NCBI GenBank assembly: GCA_949281375.1
Contig: CASDLT010000028.1
Span: forward strand, 1-64,000
DNA from: an uncultured Nitrosomonas sp.
GTDB lineage: Bacteria; Pseudomonadota; Gammaproteobacteria; Burkholderiales; Nitrosomonadaceae
Direction of reading: 5' to 3'
DNA length: 64,000 nt
Shown: in pieces, positions 7,780-17,578 of the stretch
Layout: each line of letters starts with the position of its first letter
Numbering within the stretch: position 1 is the first letter of the stretch
The notes under the pieces: generated by a model
Database searches by the model: none
What the model saw: only the letters and a program-made list of their open reading frames with translations
What the model was told of the DNA's origin: nothing
Position numbers and translations under genes: made by a program

Positions 7780-10701
7780 ATGGATAAAAGTTCAGAATAT
7801 CAATTAGAAAAAATTCCGATAACCCCGTTTCTCAAGAAGCGGTTTCGAAGTTTACGCTGGAAAATCTCCCTCAGCAGCAGCCTGCTGTTGCTTGTCTTGA
7901 TGGTTATGTTCTGTTTTATCAGTTACTTAAGTTTAATGGCGAATTTTGATAGCCAACGGGATACCGATTACCGGCGCTATTCAAGAGAAATTGATAATTT
8001 AATCAACAACACATCGCAAAATTTGTATCAACTCGCGGAGATCATTCCATTTCTAGATGGCATGAAAAAGGCGCTCCAGGTCAATGATGGAGAAAGCATT
8101 GGTAAAGCGTTTGATCAGCACTGGGCGTTGCTGCAATTGCACAATGGCATCGAATTTATCTATTTTTATAATCAATCGAATATATTGAATGCTAGCTGGG
8201 ACAATCTGGGTTCGACGTTTGACGAACAGAATCTGTTGCTTGACTGGGTCAGTCAGGTTAATCGATCTGAACGGCCCATAAATCCGTTATTGTGCAGAGA
8301 CAGTTGTTTGCAGCTTATCGTGGCTCCGCTTTTGGTGGAAGGCCGCAAAGTCGGAGCAGTCGTGCTGGGAATTTCGCTTGCGGACGTATTACTGGCGTTT
8401 AAGCGAATATTTGGAGCCGACATTGGCTTGCTCGTCAATAAAAAAACCAACATGACGCAACTCGAGGACGCCGATATCTCACCATGGGAAGTGCAAATCT
8501 CTGCCTTGACGACCCGGGAAAAGAATTTTGCGCTGCTGAACAGCGTATCTCAGTTTTATCCGGATCTGGATGCATTGAATGAGGGCATTCAATTTTTCTG
8601 GAATCATCATTATCAACAAATCAAGCTGTTGCCTTTGAATTCCGTCGAACCCGATAATGCGCATTTGGTCGTCATTACCGATGTAACAACGGCTGTGAGG
8701 AATATTCATGACTCGATATGGAAGATCGCGCTGATAGGCTTATTTGGATTGATCATTTCCGAAGTGTTGCTGCTTCTGATCTTTACGAGTCTATTATCGC
8801 GCTTGCGCAATGTTTCGATTGCCTTGCCGCTGCTGGCTAACGGTCAATTCGAAAATTTCCGCTTGTCGCTGGCTTCACCAGGCCGAGCACACAGATATAG
8901 CGACGAGATCGATACGCTCGCTGAAGCAGCGGTGGCGCTATCGCTGCAATTGGAAAAACTGGAACTCAAAGTATCGACCCGAACCAAAATGTTGATCGAA
9001 CAACGGGACGAATTGAGCCGCGAAAGAGATTTCGTCAAAAATTTGTTAGATACCGCTCAGGCGATCGTATTGACACAAAATCATGAAGGAAAAATCATTT
9101 CAGTGAATGCCTATGGGGAGATGTTGACACGGTATTCCGAGAAGGATCTGCGAGGTAAATACTTTTTGAGCATTCTCATCCCGGAATATGATTCCGAGGA
9201 TTCCAAAGAGCGCTTCAAGGAAATCCACACCGGTCATAAAATGCAATTACGCCATGAGGCGATTACCCACTGCAAAGATGGATCGATACGTCATGTTGCG
9301 TGGCTGCACTCGCACTTGACCTGGAATTCCGAAGAAGACCCATCCATATTGTCCGTTGGGTTGGATGTTACTGAATATAAACGAGTCGAAGGCCATCTGG
9401 CGTGGCTGGCGGATCATGATCCATTAACCAACATGTTCAACCGGCGCCGTTTCAGTGAGGAACTCGAGCAAGTGCTCAGCCGGGCAGAGCGCTACCGGCA
9501 TCCAGGCGCGCTGTTGTTCTTCGATTTGGATCGGTTCAAGTACATCAATGATACCAGTGGGCATCAAGCAGGCGATGCATTGCTTAAAATTGTCGCGACG
9601 ATGCTGGACGAAACCATACGCGCCGATGATATTACCGGTCGTCTTGGTGGCGATGAGTTTGCGATTATTTTGCCGGAAATCAATGCCGATGGTGCCATTG
9701 AAGTGGCCAAAAAGGTTTTGAATCAATTGGATCAGGCCGCGCATCTCACCATCAATAATCGTACGCATAAGATTTCTGCCAGTATCGGCATCGCTTTATT
9801 TCCCGAGCATGGTTCTAATATTCAGGATTTGCTGGCCGCGGCTGATCTTGCCATGTATCAAGCCAAAGCCATAGGACGCAATACCTGGTATTTATTTTCC
9901 GATAATGATCGGAATCGCGAACGTATCCATACTCTGGTGTATTGGAAAGAGAAGATTGAATATGCGCATCTGCATGATAATTTCATGCTTTACCTCCAGC
10001 CCATTATGAACGTGAAAACTAAGGAAATCACGCATTATGAGGTATTGCTTCGCATGAAGGATACGGATGGATCGATACGCTCACCCGCTGATTTCATTCT
10101 GGCTGCTGAACATACGGGCTTGATTCATGCCATTGATCATATGGTGTTGCGAAAATCGATCGCACATGCTGCCAAAATCTTTATGAGTGGCAATCAGGTC
10201 AGTTTTTCAATCAATCTATCCGCACATGCGTTCAATGATCCGCAATTACTCCCCATTCTCAAGGAACAGTTGATGATGCATCAGATTGATCCGGAAAATC
10301 TGATGTTTGAAATCACCGAAACGGCTGCATTGGAAGATTTGCCAGGGGCACGATCATTAATGAAGGAAATCAAGGAATTGGGGTGCGGGTTTGTGCTGGA
10401 CGATTTTGGTGTGGGCTTCTCATCCTTTTATTACCTGAGAGAGCTGCCAGTGGATGTGGTTAAAATTGATGGCTCATTCATACGTACTCTGTCGGCGGGC
10501 AGTGACGATGTGATCCTGGTCAATGCACTATGCAGCGTGGCGCGGGGATTTGGGAAGAAAATCACTGCAGAGTTCGTTGAAAGCGCGGAAATATTGTCGT
10601 TGATCGAAAAAATGGATATCGATTATGCTCAAGGATATTACATTGGCAAGCCCGGGCCCATCAGCGGATTTATGCTGGAATCTGAGAAAACTGGAGAATG
10701 A
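7780..10701 (+). CDS. Membrane-bound GGDEF/EAL protein with extracytoplasmic sensor and PAS domain
   Basis: 973 residues. Order: transmembrane helix at about 29-53, a periplasmic CACHE-like sensor to about 310, a second helix at about 313-340, a HAMP-like linker, a PAS domain at about 420-540, GGDEF and EAL. The GGDEF active site is intact (residues 623-627 GGDEF) and the inhibitory RxxD site is present five residues upstream (R614-D617). In the EAL domain the signature reads EVL (E754), the DDFG motif is intact (D874-G877) and the C-terminal QGYYIGKP is present, so it may be bifunctional for c-di-GMP synthesis and breakdown. It follows the PBP-like and porin genes closely, suggesting periplasmic ligand input. 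Its stop codon abuts the stop of the convergent permease gene with no intervening base. Confidence 0.93.
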   Translation: MDKSSEYQLEKIPITPFLKKRFRSLRWKISLSSSLLLLVLMVMFCFISYLSLMANFDSQRDTDYRRYSREIDNLINNTSQNLYQLAEIIPFLDGMKKALQVNDGESIGKAFDQHWALLQLHNGIEFIYFYNQSNILNASWDNLGSTFDEQNLLLDWVSQVNRSERPINPLLCRDSCLQLIVAPLLVEGRKVGAVVLGISLADVLLAFKRIFGADIGLLVNKKTNMTQLEDADISPWEVQISALTTREKNFALLNSVSQFYPDLDALNEGIQFFWNHHYQQIKLLPLNSVEPDNAHLVVITDVTTAVRNIHDSIWKIALIGLFGLIISEVLLLLIFTSLLSRLRNVSIALPLLANGQFENFRLSLASPGRAHRYSDEIDTLAEAAVALSLQLEKLELKVSTRTKMLIEQRDELSRERDFVKNLLDTAQAIVLTQNHEGKIISVNAYGEMLTRYSEKDLRGKYFLSILIPEYDSEDSKERFKEIHTGHKMQLRHEAITHCKDGSIRHVAWLHSHLTWNSEEDPSILSVGLDVTEYKRVEGHLAWLADHDPLTNMFNRRRFSEELEQVLSRAERYRHPGALLFFDLDRFKYINDTSGHQAGDALLKIVATMLDETIRADDITGRLGGDEFAIILPEINADGAIEVAKKVLNQLDQAAHLTINNRTHKISASIGIALFPEHGSNIQDLLAAADLAMYQAKAIGRNTWYLFSDNDRNRERIHTLVYWKEKIEYAHLHDNFMLYLQPIMNVKTKEITHYEVLLRMKDTDGSIRSPADFILAAEHTGLIHAIDHMVLRKSIAHAAKIFMSGNQVSFSINLSAHAFNDPQLLPILKEQLMMHQIDPENLMFEITETAALEDLPGARSLMKEIKELGCGFVLDDFGVGFSSFYYLRELPVDVVKIDGSFIRTLSAGSDDVILVNALCSVARGFGKKITAEFVESAEILSLIEKMDIDYAQGYYIGKPGPISGFMLESEKTGE

Positions 10702-11901
10702 TTATTCCGTTCGCAATGCATCCACCGGATTTAGCTGTGCGGCCCGCATTGCAGGAATGACGCCGGCAGCAAGTCCAATCAGCATAGACAGACACAGCGC
10801 TCCGATCACATAGTCCCACGGAACATTGACAGGTAATCCGGCAATCAGCAGTTTCAACAATCCTGCTAAGCCGGAACCTGCAGTCAGACCAACCAGCCCG
10901 CCAGCAGTGGACAACACGGTCGATTCTACTAAAAAAAGGGCACGTATCCGCGCTCGCGTGGCGCCTAAAGCAGTCAGCAGACCGATTTCTGATACGCGTT
11001 CCGAAACGGCGATATGCATCAACGTGACCATGCCGACTGCACCAACCAGCAATGAAATACCCCCCAATGCTGCGACAGCGAATTTCAATACATTCAAAAC
11101 GGTGGATAACGTGCTGAGCATTTGTTTTTGAGGTTTCATGGAAAAATCTTCGCGACCGTGCCGAGCAACTAAAATGCGTTGAAGATCATCAACGACCAGA
11201 TCAACCGGTGCATCCGGAAAATAAGATACTTGAATTTCCATTACGCCTTGCCGGTTAAAAACTTCCAGAGCACGCGTTGTCGGCATGAATACCGTATCAT
11301 CCAGATCAAAGCCGAGCACCTGACCTTTTGAAGCCATGACACCGATGACCCGGAAACGCGATCCGCCTACTTGCAGCAGTGCACCCAGCGGATTTGCGTC
11401 GCCAAACAATTCTGTACGTACTTTCGAGCCCAGCACGACATAAGCGCGGGGACTACGCGGATCATCATGCGGAAGGAATTGACCAATCGCGACTTGCATG
11501 TTGAACGTGCGAGAAAAATCCGCTCCCTGCCCATAGGCTGTTACCCGCCTGCTACGTCCGTTCGCGCGGATTTCTGCATTCCCTACGACAGAGGCATTGG
11601 TATATTGCGCATAACGGCTTTGCTTGAGCGCCATCGCATCCTCAATAGTCAGTAATCTCGCACTGCCTATAGCACCCAGGGAGCCGCCATGGGTATTGAT
11701 TTTTCCCGGGGAGATAGTAATGATGTTCGTGCCAAATTGTGTGAATTCGGCCAGTACAAAACGTTGCACTCCATCGCCGATGGCGGTTAGCAGAATGACT
11801 GCAGCAATACCAACCGCGATGGCCGTAATCGACAACATCGTGCGAAGCCGATGCGCCATCAAGGATCGAAATGCGAATTGCAGGGTGTCAGCCAGATTCA
11901 T
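10702..11901 (-). CDS. ABC transporter permease, MacB-type (second copy)
   Basis: 399-residue inner-membrane protein of the MacB/FtsX family. It has an N-terminal transmembrane helix (MLSITAIAVGIAAVILLTAI), a large MacB periplasmic core domain, and three C-terminal helices with the typical ERVSEIGLLTALGATRARI segment. The reading frame extends upstream to 12114, but ATG 11901 is chosen because it overlaps the stop of the preceding permease gene as ATGA and because the extension lacks family similarity. It is the last gene of a four-gene unit (fusion protein, ATPase, permease, permease). With the paralogous permease it probably forms a heterodimer. The substrate is unknown; such systems export peptides, antibiotics or lipoprotein-like cargo. 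Confidence 0.9.
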   Translation of the reverse strand: MNLADTLQFAFRSLMAHRLRTMLSITAIAVGIAAVILLTAIGDGVQRFVLAEFTQFGTNIITISPGKINTHGGSLGAIGSARLLTIEDAMALKQSRYAQYTNASVVGNAEIRANGRSRRVTAYGQGADFSRTFNMQVAIGQFLPHDDPRSPRAYVVLGSKVRTELFGDANPLGALLQVGGSRFRVIGVMASKGQVLGFDLDDTVFMPTTRALEVFNRQGVMEIQVSYFPDAPVDLVVDDLQRILVARHGREDFSMKPQKQMLSTLSTVLNVLKFAVAALGGISLLVGAVGMVTLMHIAVSERVSEIGLLTALGATRARIRALFLVESTVLSTAGGLVGLTAGSGLAGLLKLLIAGLPVNVPWDYVIGALCLSMLIGLAAGVIPAMRAAQLNPVDALRTE

Positions 11902-13100
11902 TTTTTGCTCAATGCTTGCACGGCATCCAGCCGCGCTGCCTTGGACGCCGGAAAAAGACTTGCCAGAATGCCGGTGATCAGCGCTACTCCAATGCCTGCA
12001 AATGAAGCCCAAACTGGAGCCCAGGCTGGTAGTTGCGGATAAGCCAAACGCAATAGCAAACTGCCGAATTCTCCCAATAAAAATCCCAGCAAGGCGCCAA
12101 TAAGCGACAACCATAACGCTTCGGCAAAGAATAGTCTGCGAATATCCATGGAGGTGGCGCCAATGGCTTTGAGCAGACCGATTTCAGCAGTGCGTTGAGT
12201 GACTGCGACCAGCATCACATTCATGACCAGAATACCCGCGACAATCAAGCTGATTGCAGCAATGCCGGTAACCGCCAAAGTCAGTGCGTGAAGGATGCGG
12301 TCAAATGTCGAAAGCACGGCATCCTGCGTGATTACGGTGGTATCGTTTTCTCCTTCATGACTTTGCCGCAGGGTTTCAAGGATCGCCTGCTTGGCAGATT
12401 CGATGTCACTATGATGATTGGCTTCGACCAGAATGCGGAACAGTGAGGTGGTATTGAACATCGTCTGAGCATAATCGATAGGAATGATGACGATCTCGTC
12501 AGTATTGAAGCCCATCGATTCTCCTTGCGCTGCAAGCACTCCCGACACCAAAAAACGGTTGCCGCTCAATCGAACGCGTTGACCGATTGCGAGGCTGTGC
12601 GGAAAAAATTCACGAGCAATTTTGGCACCCAGCACAATATGTGCAGCCCGTTCTGTGCCATGCGTCAGAAAGCTGCCTTGCGCCAACTTCATATGACGGA
12701 TCGGAATCAGATTGGCTGTGCCCCCTAAAACAGTCACTTCGCGCAAACGGTTAGCGGCCGATAATTCGGCAGCCCCAACATTCAATGGTGCATAGCGCCG
12801 GACTTGTGGCAACCGCCCGATGAGCTGAGCATCCTTTAGGGTCAGATCGCGTGGTGTTTGCCCCAATACCGCTCCCAGAAAAGATCCCGAAGTTTCAGCT
12901 CGACCGGGTAAAACGACAAGCAGATTGGTGCCTATCGAGGAAAATTGATTGATTACGTAATTTCTGGCGCCATTACCCAATGCCGTTAGCATAATGACCG
13001 CCGCCACACCGAGCGCTATCGCCAGAATGATCAGCAGCGAGCGCATGCGATAACTGATGACTGTCTTGAGTGATGTCTGCAACGTGTCAGAGAATGTCAT
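11898..13100 (-). CDS. ABC transporter permease, MacB-type (first copy)
   Basis: 400-residue paralogue of the next gene in the operon, with the same architecture: an N-terminal helix near MRSLLIILAIALGVAAVIML, a periplasmic MacB-PCD region, and three C-terminal helices with QRTAEIGLLKAIGATSMDI. Its first codons overlap the ATPase gene by 14 bp and its stop overlaps the next start by 4 bp, which indicates strict co-translation. Unlike classical MacB, the ATPase is a separate polypeptide. Two non-identical permeases imply a heteromeric transporter. Confidence 0.92.
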   Translation of the reverse strand: MTFSDTLQTSLKTVISYRMRSLLIILAIALGVAAVIMLTALGNGARNYVINQFSSIGTNLLVVLPGRAETSGSFLGAVLGQTPRDLTLKDAQLIGRLPQVRRYAPLNVGAAELSAANRLREVTVLGGTANLIPIRHMKLAQGSFLTHGTERAAHIVLGAKIAREFFPHSLAIGQRVRLSGNRFLVSGVLAAQGESMGFNTDEIVIIPIDYAQTMFNTTSLFRILVEANHHSDIESAKQAILETLRQSHEGENDTTVITQDAVLSTFDRILHALTLAVTGIAAISLIVAGILVMNVMLVAVTQRTAEIGLLKAIGATSMDIRRLFFAEALWLSLIGALLGFLLGEFGSLLLRLAYPQLPAWAPVWASFAGIGVALITGILASLFPASKAARLDAVQALSKK

Positions 13101-13770
13101 TGCGGTGATCCGTTAGAATCTTGCCATCGCGCATGCCTATTTGGCGATGCGCCCGGGCCCCCAATTCGCGATCATGGGTGACTACGATAAGCGTTGTGCC
13201 GCTGTGATGCAAATTTTCCAGCAGGACCATCACTTCAGTCCCAATTTTATGATCCAGATTTCCTGTTGGTTCATCAGCAAGAATGACGCTGGGCTGCATG
13301 ATCGTAGCTCGTGCGATTGCCACGCGCTGGCGTTGTCCTCCGGAAAGCTCAGCCGGACGGTGATGAGCGCGCGACAATAATTCGAATGCCTGTAGTGCCT
13401 GGGTGACGCGGATCTGCCGCTGCTCAGCGGGGATACCGCTCAGTATCAGCGGCAATTCGATATTTTCCGCAGCGGTCAGGCGGGGGATCAAATGAAATGT
13501 TTGAAACACAAAACCGATCTTTTCTCTGCGGATCTGTGCCTGCTCGATTTCAGTCCAATCAGTAATCAGCCGGTTGTCAAGCTCATAGGTGCCGCTATCG
13601 GGCTTGTCGAGCAGACCGATGATGTTGAGCAATGTCGATTTTCCAGAACCGGATGGCCCCATGATGGATACATATTCACCGGATTCGATGCGCAGATCGA
13701 TATTGTTGAGCGCATAGACCGCTTGATCACCCATATGAAATGTACGAGTTATCGATGTCAGGCGGATCAT
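13087..13770 (-). CDS. ABC transporter ATP-binding protein (MacB/LolD type)
   Basis: 227-residue ATPase. Walker A is GPSGSGKS, the Q-loop is in [13 protein letters not shown], the signature motif reads [14 protein letters not shown], Walker B is [12 protein letters not shown], and the switch histidine is in VVTHD. I use ATG 13770 ([11 protein letters not shown]); TTG at 13776 would add two residues. It starts 2 bp after the stop of the fusion-protein gene. It energises the two downstream MacB-type permeases from the cytoplasmic face. Confidence 0.94.
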   Translation of the reverse strand: MIRLTSITRTFHMGDQAVYALNNIDLRIESGEYVSIMGPSGSGKSTLLNIIGLLDKPDSGTYELDNRLITDWTEIEQAQIRREKIGFVFQTFHLIPRLTAAENIELPLILSGIPAEQRQIRVTQALQAFELLSRAHHRPAELSGGQRQRVAIARATIMQPSVILADEPTGNLDHKIGTEVMVLLENLHHSGTTLIVVTHDRELGARAHRQIGMRDGKILTDHRNDIL

Positions 13771-13772
13771 GA

Positions 13773-14924
13773 TCAATCCAGTTTGGGTTGCACGATCGTG
13801 CCTGGTTTAAGCGTATCCTGATCAAATGAAATCATTACCTTGTCGCCCTCTTTCAAGCCCGAGCGGATTTCTGTAAAACTCCAGTTGCTTAGACCGGTTT
13901 CTATGGATTGTTCGAACAAGCGATGATCGCTATTGATCACCCACACCTTGTTGTTTTGTCGTACCGCTTGCGTGGGAATGCGCAAAACATTCTCCTTTCG
14001 TTCAAGAATCACTTCGACATCAGCGCTGTAACCAACCAGCAAAGCATCGGTGGGAATGGTCAAGAAATCCACCTCGATATCGACGGTGCGCGCCTGTTTT
14101 TCAATTTCTGTGACATAAGGAGCAATACGGCGAATTTTTCCGGAAAAAATCCTGTTAGGCATGGCATCCAGGGTGATTCGCGCATTTTGACCGGCATTGA
14201 TTTTTGGCGCATCAACTTCATCCATCGGTGCGGTAACGTAAAGACAGGTATCGTCGATCAAATCAATGGTTGGTGGTGTCGGAATGCCTGGCGGGGAAGG
14301 AGTGGTGAATTCCCCCAGTTCGCCGCTGATGTGAGCCACTACACCTGAGAATGGCGCGATGATGATGGTTCGATCAAGACCTGCCTGCGCAACGTGAATT
14401 TGCGCTTCGGCCCGCTGGATGTCGGCGATAGCCGCGTCGCAACTGGCATGGCGCGAACGTGCATTGGCGTTGACATCATCTGCGCGCTGCGAACTGACAA
14501 AACCCTGTTCGACCAATTGCTGCGTGCGCAATGCTTCACGCCGCGCATTTTCTGCCAGGATACAGGTTTCCCGGCGACGCTCCTGCGACGTTATTAACTG
14601 ACGTTGCGCCAGTTCACGTTGGGCTTTCAAATCTTCGTTCCAGAGTTCCAGCAGGATTTGGCCTTTCTGTACGCGTTCGCCTTCCTTGATCCAGATTTTG
14701 GCGATTTGTCCGCCTGAAGCAGGCGTCAGATTGGAGCGCTGACACGATTTGACTGTGCCAGCGCGGGTGTTTACAACCGTAGCTTCGACATTGCCGGTTT
14801 CAATCGTAGCTACATCAACTGAAGGCGGTTGTGGGCGGGTGTAATACCAGATGATCAAGGCAATGAAGCTGATCAAAAGGCTCATAACGATCCATCGCAG
14901 CGATTTTTTGTTTGGAATCATCAT
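13773..14924 (-). CDS. Periplasmic adaptor (membrane fusion) protein, MacA/HlyD family
   Basis: 383 residues. One N-terminal helix (IVMSLLISFIALIIWYY) anchors it in the inner membrane. A split lipoyl-like domain (GGQIAKIWIKEGERVQKGQ, completed by IIAPFSGVVAHIS) surrounds a long alpha-helical hairpin at about residues 100-180, followed by beta-barrel and membrane-proximal domains. It heads the operon and would link the ABC permeases to an outer-membrane channel, which is not encoded here. Two start ATGs occur in tandem (14924 and 14921), neither with a clear Shine-Dalgarno sequence. Confidence 0.9.
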   Translation of the reverse strand: MMIPNKKSLRWIVMSLLISFIALIIWYYTRPQPPSVDVATIETGNVEATVVNTRAGTVKSCQRSNLTPASGGQIAKIWIKEGERVQKGQILLELWNEDLKAQRELAQRQLITSQERRRETCILAENARREALRTQQLVEQGFVSSQRADDVNANARSRHASCDAAIADIQRAEAQIHVAQAGLDRTIIIAPFSGVVAHISGELGEFTTPSPPGIPTPPTIDLIDDTCLYVTAPMDEVDAPKINAGQNARITLDAMPNRIFSGKIRRIAPYVTEIEKQARTVDIEVDFLTIPTDALLVGYSADVEVILERKENVLRIPTQAVRQNNKVWVINSDHRLFEQSIETGLSNWSFTEIRSGLKEGDKVMISFDQDTLKPGTIVQPKLD

Positions 14925-15055
14925 TCGAAAATTGACGCAGAGGTGTGGTGACGTGGCATTGTGTTGTATTTCACAGTAAATATGCGTATTTTACACGTTC
15001 ATTCAAACTTTAATGGCCTTGCTGACCCTCACGATCACTTTGATGAGATACCCGT

Positions 15056-16690
15056 ATGACGACACTTTGGCGCGATAAATATCTGTTATCTGATACCGAT
15101 CAACCTACGATGATGGAAGATTTTCGTCCGGCTGAAACCGATTATGCAGCACTTGATCTTAAAACATTCGAGGCGATAGAGACTGAAGCACTATTTCATG
15201 CCATTGATTTCTCGACTACGGAAATTGGACGTTTGAGCGTGTATCGATCGTTGGCGCGTCCTGAATGGGATGCGGAACGATTGCAGCAGAAACAGCATGC
15301 ATTACGTGAGATTGAATCTAGTCCACAGCTCCGTGAAGCGCTTATCGCCTATGTTAAGCAAATCGCGTCAGGAGAAAAATCACTAAAATATTTGCTGTAT
15401 GGAGAATTCACTGGCGGGCTGGCAACGGATGAACCCAGCAGCCGCACCGATAAGCTGGAATTTGGCGGGTATGGCTATCGCCAGTTTCAGGATGGCACCC
15501 AATTCGCCGTCGATTTGATTGAAAATGCCGGTCGCTTGCCTCAACCACAATCAGAATATCTCCGAAGTTTACTGGATGCCATCCGGGAATTTGGTCAATC
15601 GCGCATCTATGACCTCATGAAGGGACCCGTGTATTCGTCGGGTGGTAAATTCAAAACCCAGCAGGAAAAACCGCGACGGCATCTATATTCGCGTTTTCAT
15701 CCATCGCTGTTTAAGATCATGCCCACGCTGATATTTTTCGCGGCCGGTTATGGAATGCTGTTTTTCTTTGAAAATTTCATGCCGCAATTCAATGCCTCCT
15801 ACATCGGTTATGGCATCCTGGCGCTGACTGTGCCGGTATTTCCAATAATATTGCTGGCGATGGGTGTATCAGACCGTGATTCCATCATTTATCCATTGCG
15901 AAAGCAGTTCAGGGAAAGTCCTGAATTGGCAAAAGCCATGGAAGCGCTGGGACTGATCGATGAATTGTTGTCTTTTCATCACTATGGAGAATCGATACCC
16001 GGCGATAAAACATTGCCGGAGATTCTTGATGACAAGCAACATCGGCTGGTCATCCAACATGCAAAAAATCCTTTGTTGATCAAATATATTCCAGATTATG
16101 TGCCAAATGACATCGAACTTGATCAAACTGGGCGGGTATTGATCATTACCGGACCGAACAGCGGTGGTAAAACGGCTTATTGCAAAACTATCGTGCAAAT
16201 CCAATTGCTGGGGCAAATCGGCTGTTATATTCCTGCCAAACGTGGATTATTGACGCCGGCTGAACATATTTATTATCAAGTACCCGATCCGGGACAACTA
16301 AGCGCAGCGATGGGCCGTTTCGGTCACGAACTCCAGCGTACGCGCGAAATATTCTTTAATGCGACGCCCCGCAGTTTGGTGGTGCTGGACGAATTGTCCG
16401 AAGGCACGACGTTTGAAGAAAAAATGACCATTTCGGAATACATCCTCAAAGGATTTCATAAATTGGGTGCAAGCACCTTGCTTGTCACTCACAACCACGA
16501 ATTGTGTGATCGGTTGCAAAGCGATGGCATCGGTCGTTACTTGCAAGTCGAATTTCTGCCCGATGGGCCTTCGCATCGTCTGATCGCCGGCATCTCCACC
16601 GTGAGCCATGCCGACCGCGTTGCCAGCGCGATTGGGTTTAGTCAGAAAGATGTGGAAGCACATTTGGAAAAGCAAGGCGAATTATCGTGA
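15056..16690 (+). CDS. Membrane-associated MutS-like ATPase (MutS domain V)
   Basis: 544 residues. The C-terminal 200 residues form the MutS ABC-type ATPase: Walker A GPNSGGKT (residues 366-373), Walker B VVLDELSEGTTFEEK and an H-loop LLVTHNHEL. The N-terminal part lacks a mismatch-recognition domain. Two hydrophobic segments (around LIFFAAGYGMLFFF and GILALTVPVFPIILLAMGV, near residues 223-278) suggest membrane anchoring, unusual for MutS relatives. There is no Smr nuclease domain, so it is not MutS2. Such proteins are annotated as MutS-related with no known function. The start has only a weak GAGAT-like ribosome-binding site. It is divergent from the MacA-type operon. Confidence 0.85.
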   Translation: MTTLWRDKYLLSDTDQPTMMEDFRPAETDYAALDLKTFEAIETEALFHAIDFSTTEIGRLSVYRSLARPEWDAERLQQKQHALREIESSPQLREALIAYVKQIASGEKSLKYLLYGEFTGGLATDEPSSRTDKLEFGGYGYRQFQDGTQFAVDLIENAGRLPQPQSEYLRSLLDAIREFGQSRIYDLMKGPVYSSGGKFKTQQEKPRRHLYSRFHPSLFKIMPTLIFFAAGYGMLFFFENFMPQFNASYIGYGILALTVPVFPIILLAMGVSDRDSIIYPLRKQFRESPELAKAMEALGLIDELLSFHHYGESIPGDKTLPEILDDKQHRLVIQHAKNPLLIKYIPDYVPNDIELDQTGRVLIITGPNSGGKTAYCKTIVQIQLLGQIGCYIPAKRGLLTPAEHIYYQVPDPGQLSAAMGRFGHELQRTREIFFNATPRSLVVLDELSEGTTFEEKMTISEYILKGFHKLGASTLLVTHNHELCDRLQSDGIGRYLQVEFLPDGPSHRLIAGISTVSHADRVASAIGFSQKDVEAHLEKQGELS

Positions 16691-17440
16691 AATATGAAGA
16701 CAGCCGTATGATGGCGTCAGGAAAAAGCATGGCGGTATTATCGATGTTGAAGAATTCAAGAACAGACTACAGGCAAAAAGGCTATCGTTATTGCTGTTGG
16801 ATGGCGTCGTTACTCATTAGCAATGATTTTCTCCAAGAATGTCGACAGCGGATGATCAAAGAAATCAGAATCCGGGTCGAAACACGATGACTTGAACGTT
16901 TTTAAGTATTAGTCTTGCCGCAAGATTGCCTATCAAACTATCGGGTTATTATCCTGCTAAAAATGACTTGATCGACTAATACCCCCCGCATTGACTTCAT
17001 CAGGTGCCAACGGAGCAAGAGGTCATCCTTCCGTACACTCTCCACACCATCCATGCATTAGTGAAGATCCATAGTAAGCAGTGGTGCTGTATTGCGTCAT
17101 CTTTTTTGTTATTCAAAACATGATGTGCATGTAAAAAAAGAATAAATTCAACTCCATCGCGCCATCAGATACGGATCACGTAAATTGTTAATACTCAAAT
17201 TGAAAAAATTTGAATGTATTTTTTGTGACATTAAATTAATCTTGAGTAAAAAAGTAGGATATTTTGTTGGAATTAATTTTAGTTTGTGCTAGACTTTAAA
17301 ACAGGTCAGGAAATAATATATATTTCATGACCTTAAGTGCAAAATGGTTAATGATTTCATCATGTATGGTCGGTGATTTCATTGGTAAATTGCAATGTTA
17401 TATTTCATAAATGCTTAATATGAGAATAGGAGAAATTGAT
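16691..17440 (+). other. Intergenic region, 750 bp, possible gene remnant
   Basis: No supported full gene. A GTG-initiated frame of 67 codons starts at 16687, overlapping the preceding stop. A second, shifted frame in the same stretch encodes GIIDVEEFKNRLQAKRL then LSLLLLDGVV before a stop near 16820, which looks like a decaying coding fragment. A short perfect hairpin TCTTGC-C-GCAAGA lies at 16913-16925 without a T-run. The 3' half (17090-17420) is strongly AT-rich and probably contains the promoter for the small ORF and lipoprotein that follow. Confidence 0.45.
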
Positions 17441-17575
17441 ATGAATGTAATTGTGAGGTTTTTATCGCTTGATATGCGAGCGGGACTAAGAGACAAGGCG
17501 AATTTGATAGGATTGAATTCTCCCATCTATACGAAAGCTTTCCCGACCTATACTGAACGCATCTTGGAGGAATAA
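17441..17575 (+). CDS. Possible 44-residue protein upstream of the lipoprotein
   Basis: An uninterrupted frame from ATG 17441 to TAA 17573-17575 encodes 44 residues beginning MNVIVRFLSLDMRAGLRDKA. AGGAGA (17428-17433) sits 7 bases ahead, a good ribosome-binding site. The stop is 3 bases before the ATG of the lipoprotein gene, whose own GGAGG lies within the last codons, so the two would be translationally coupled. There is no signal peptide or recognised domain. It could be a leader peptide; homologues are needed to prove it is real. Confidence 0.45.
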   Translation: MNVIVRFLSLDMRAGLRDKANLIGLNSPIYTKAFPTYTERILEE

Positions 17576-17578
17576 AAA

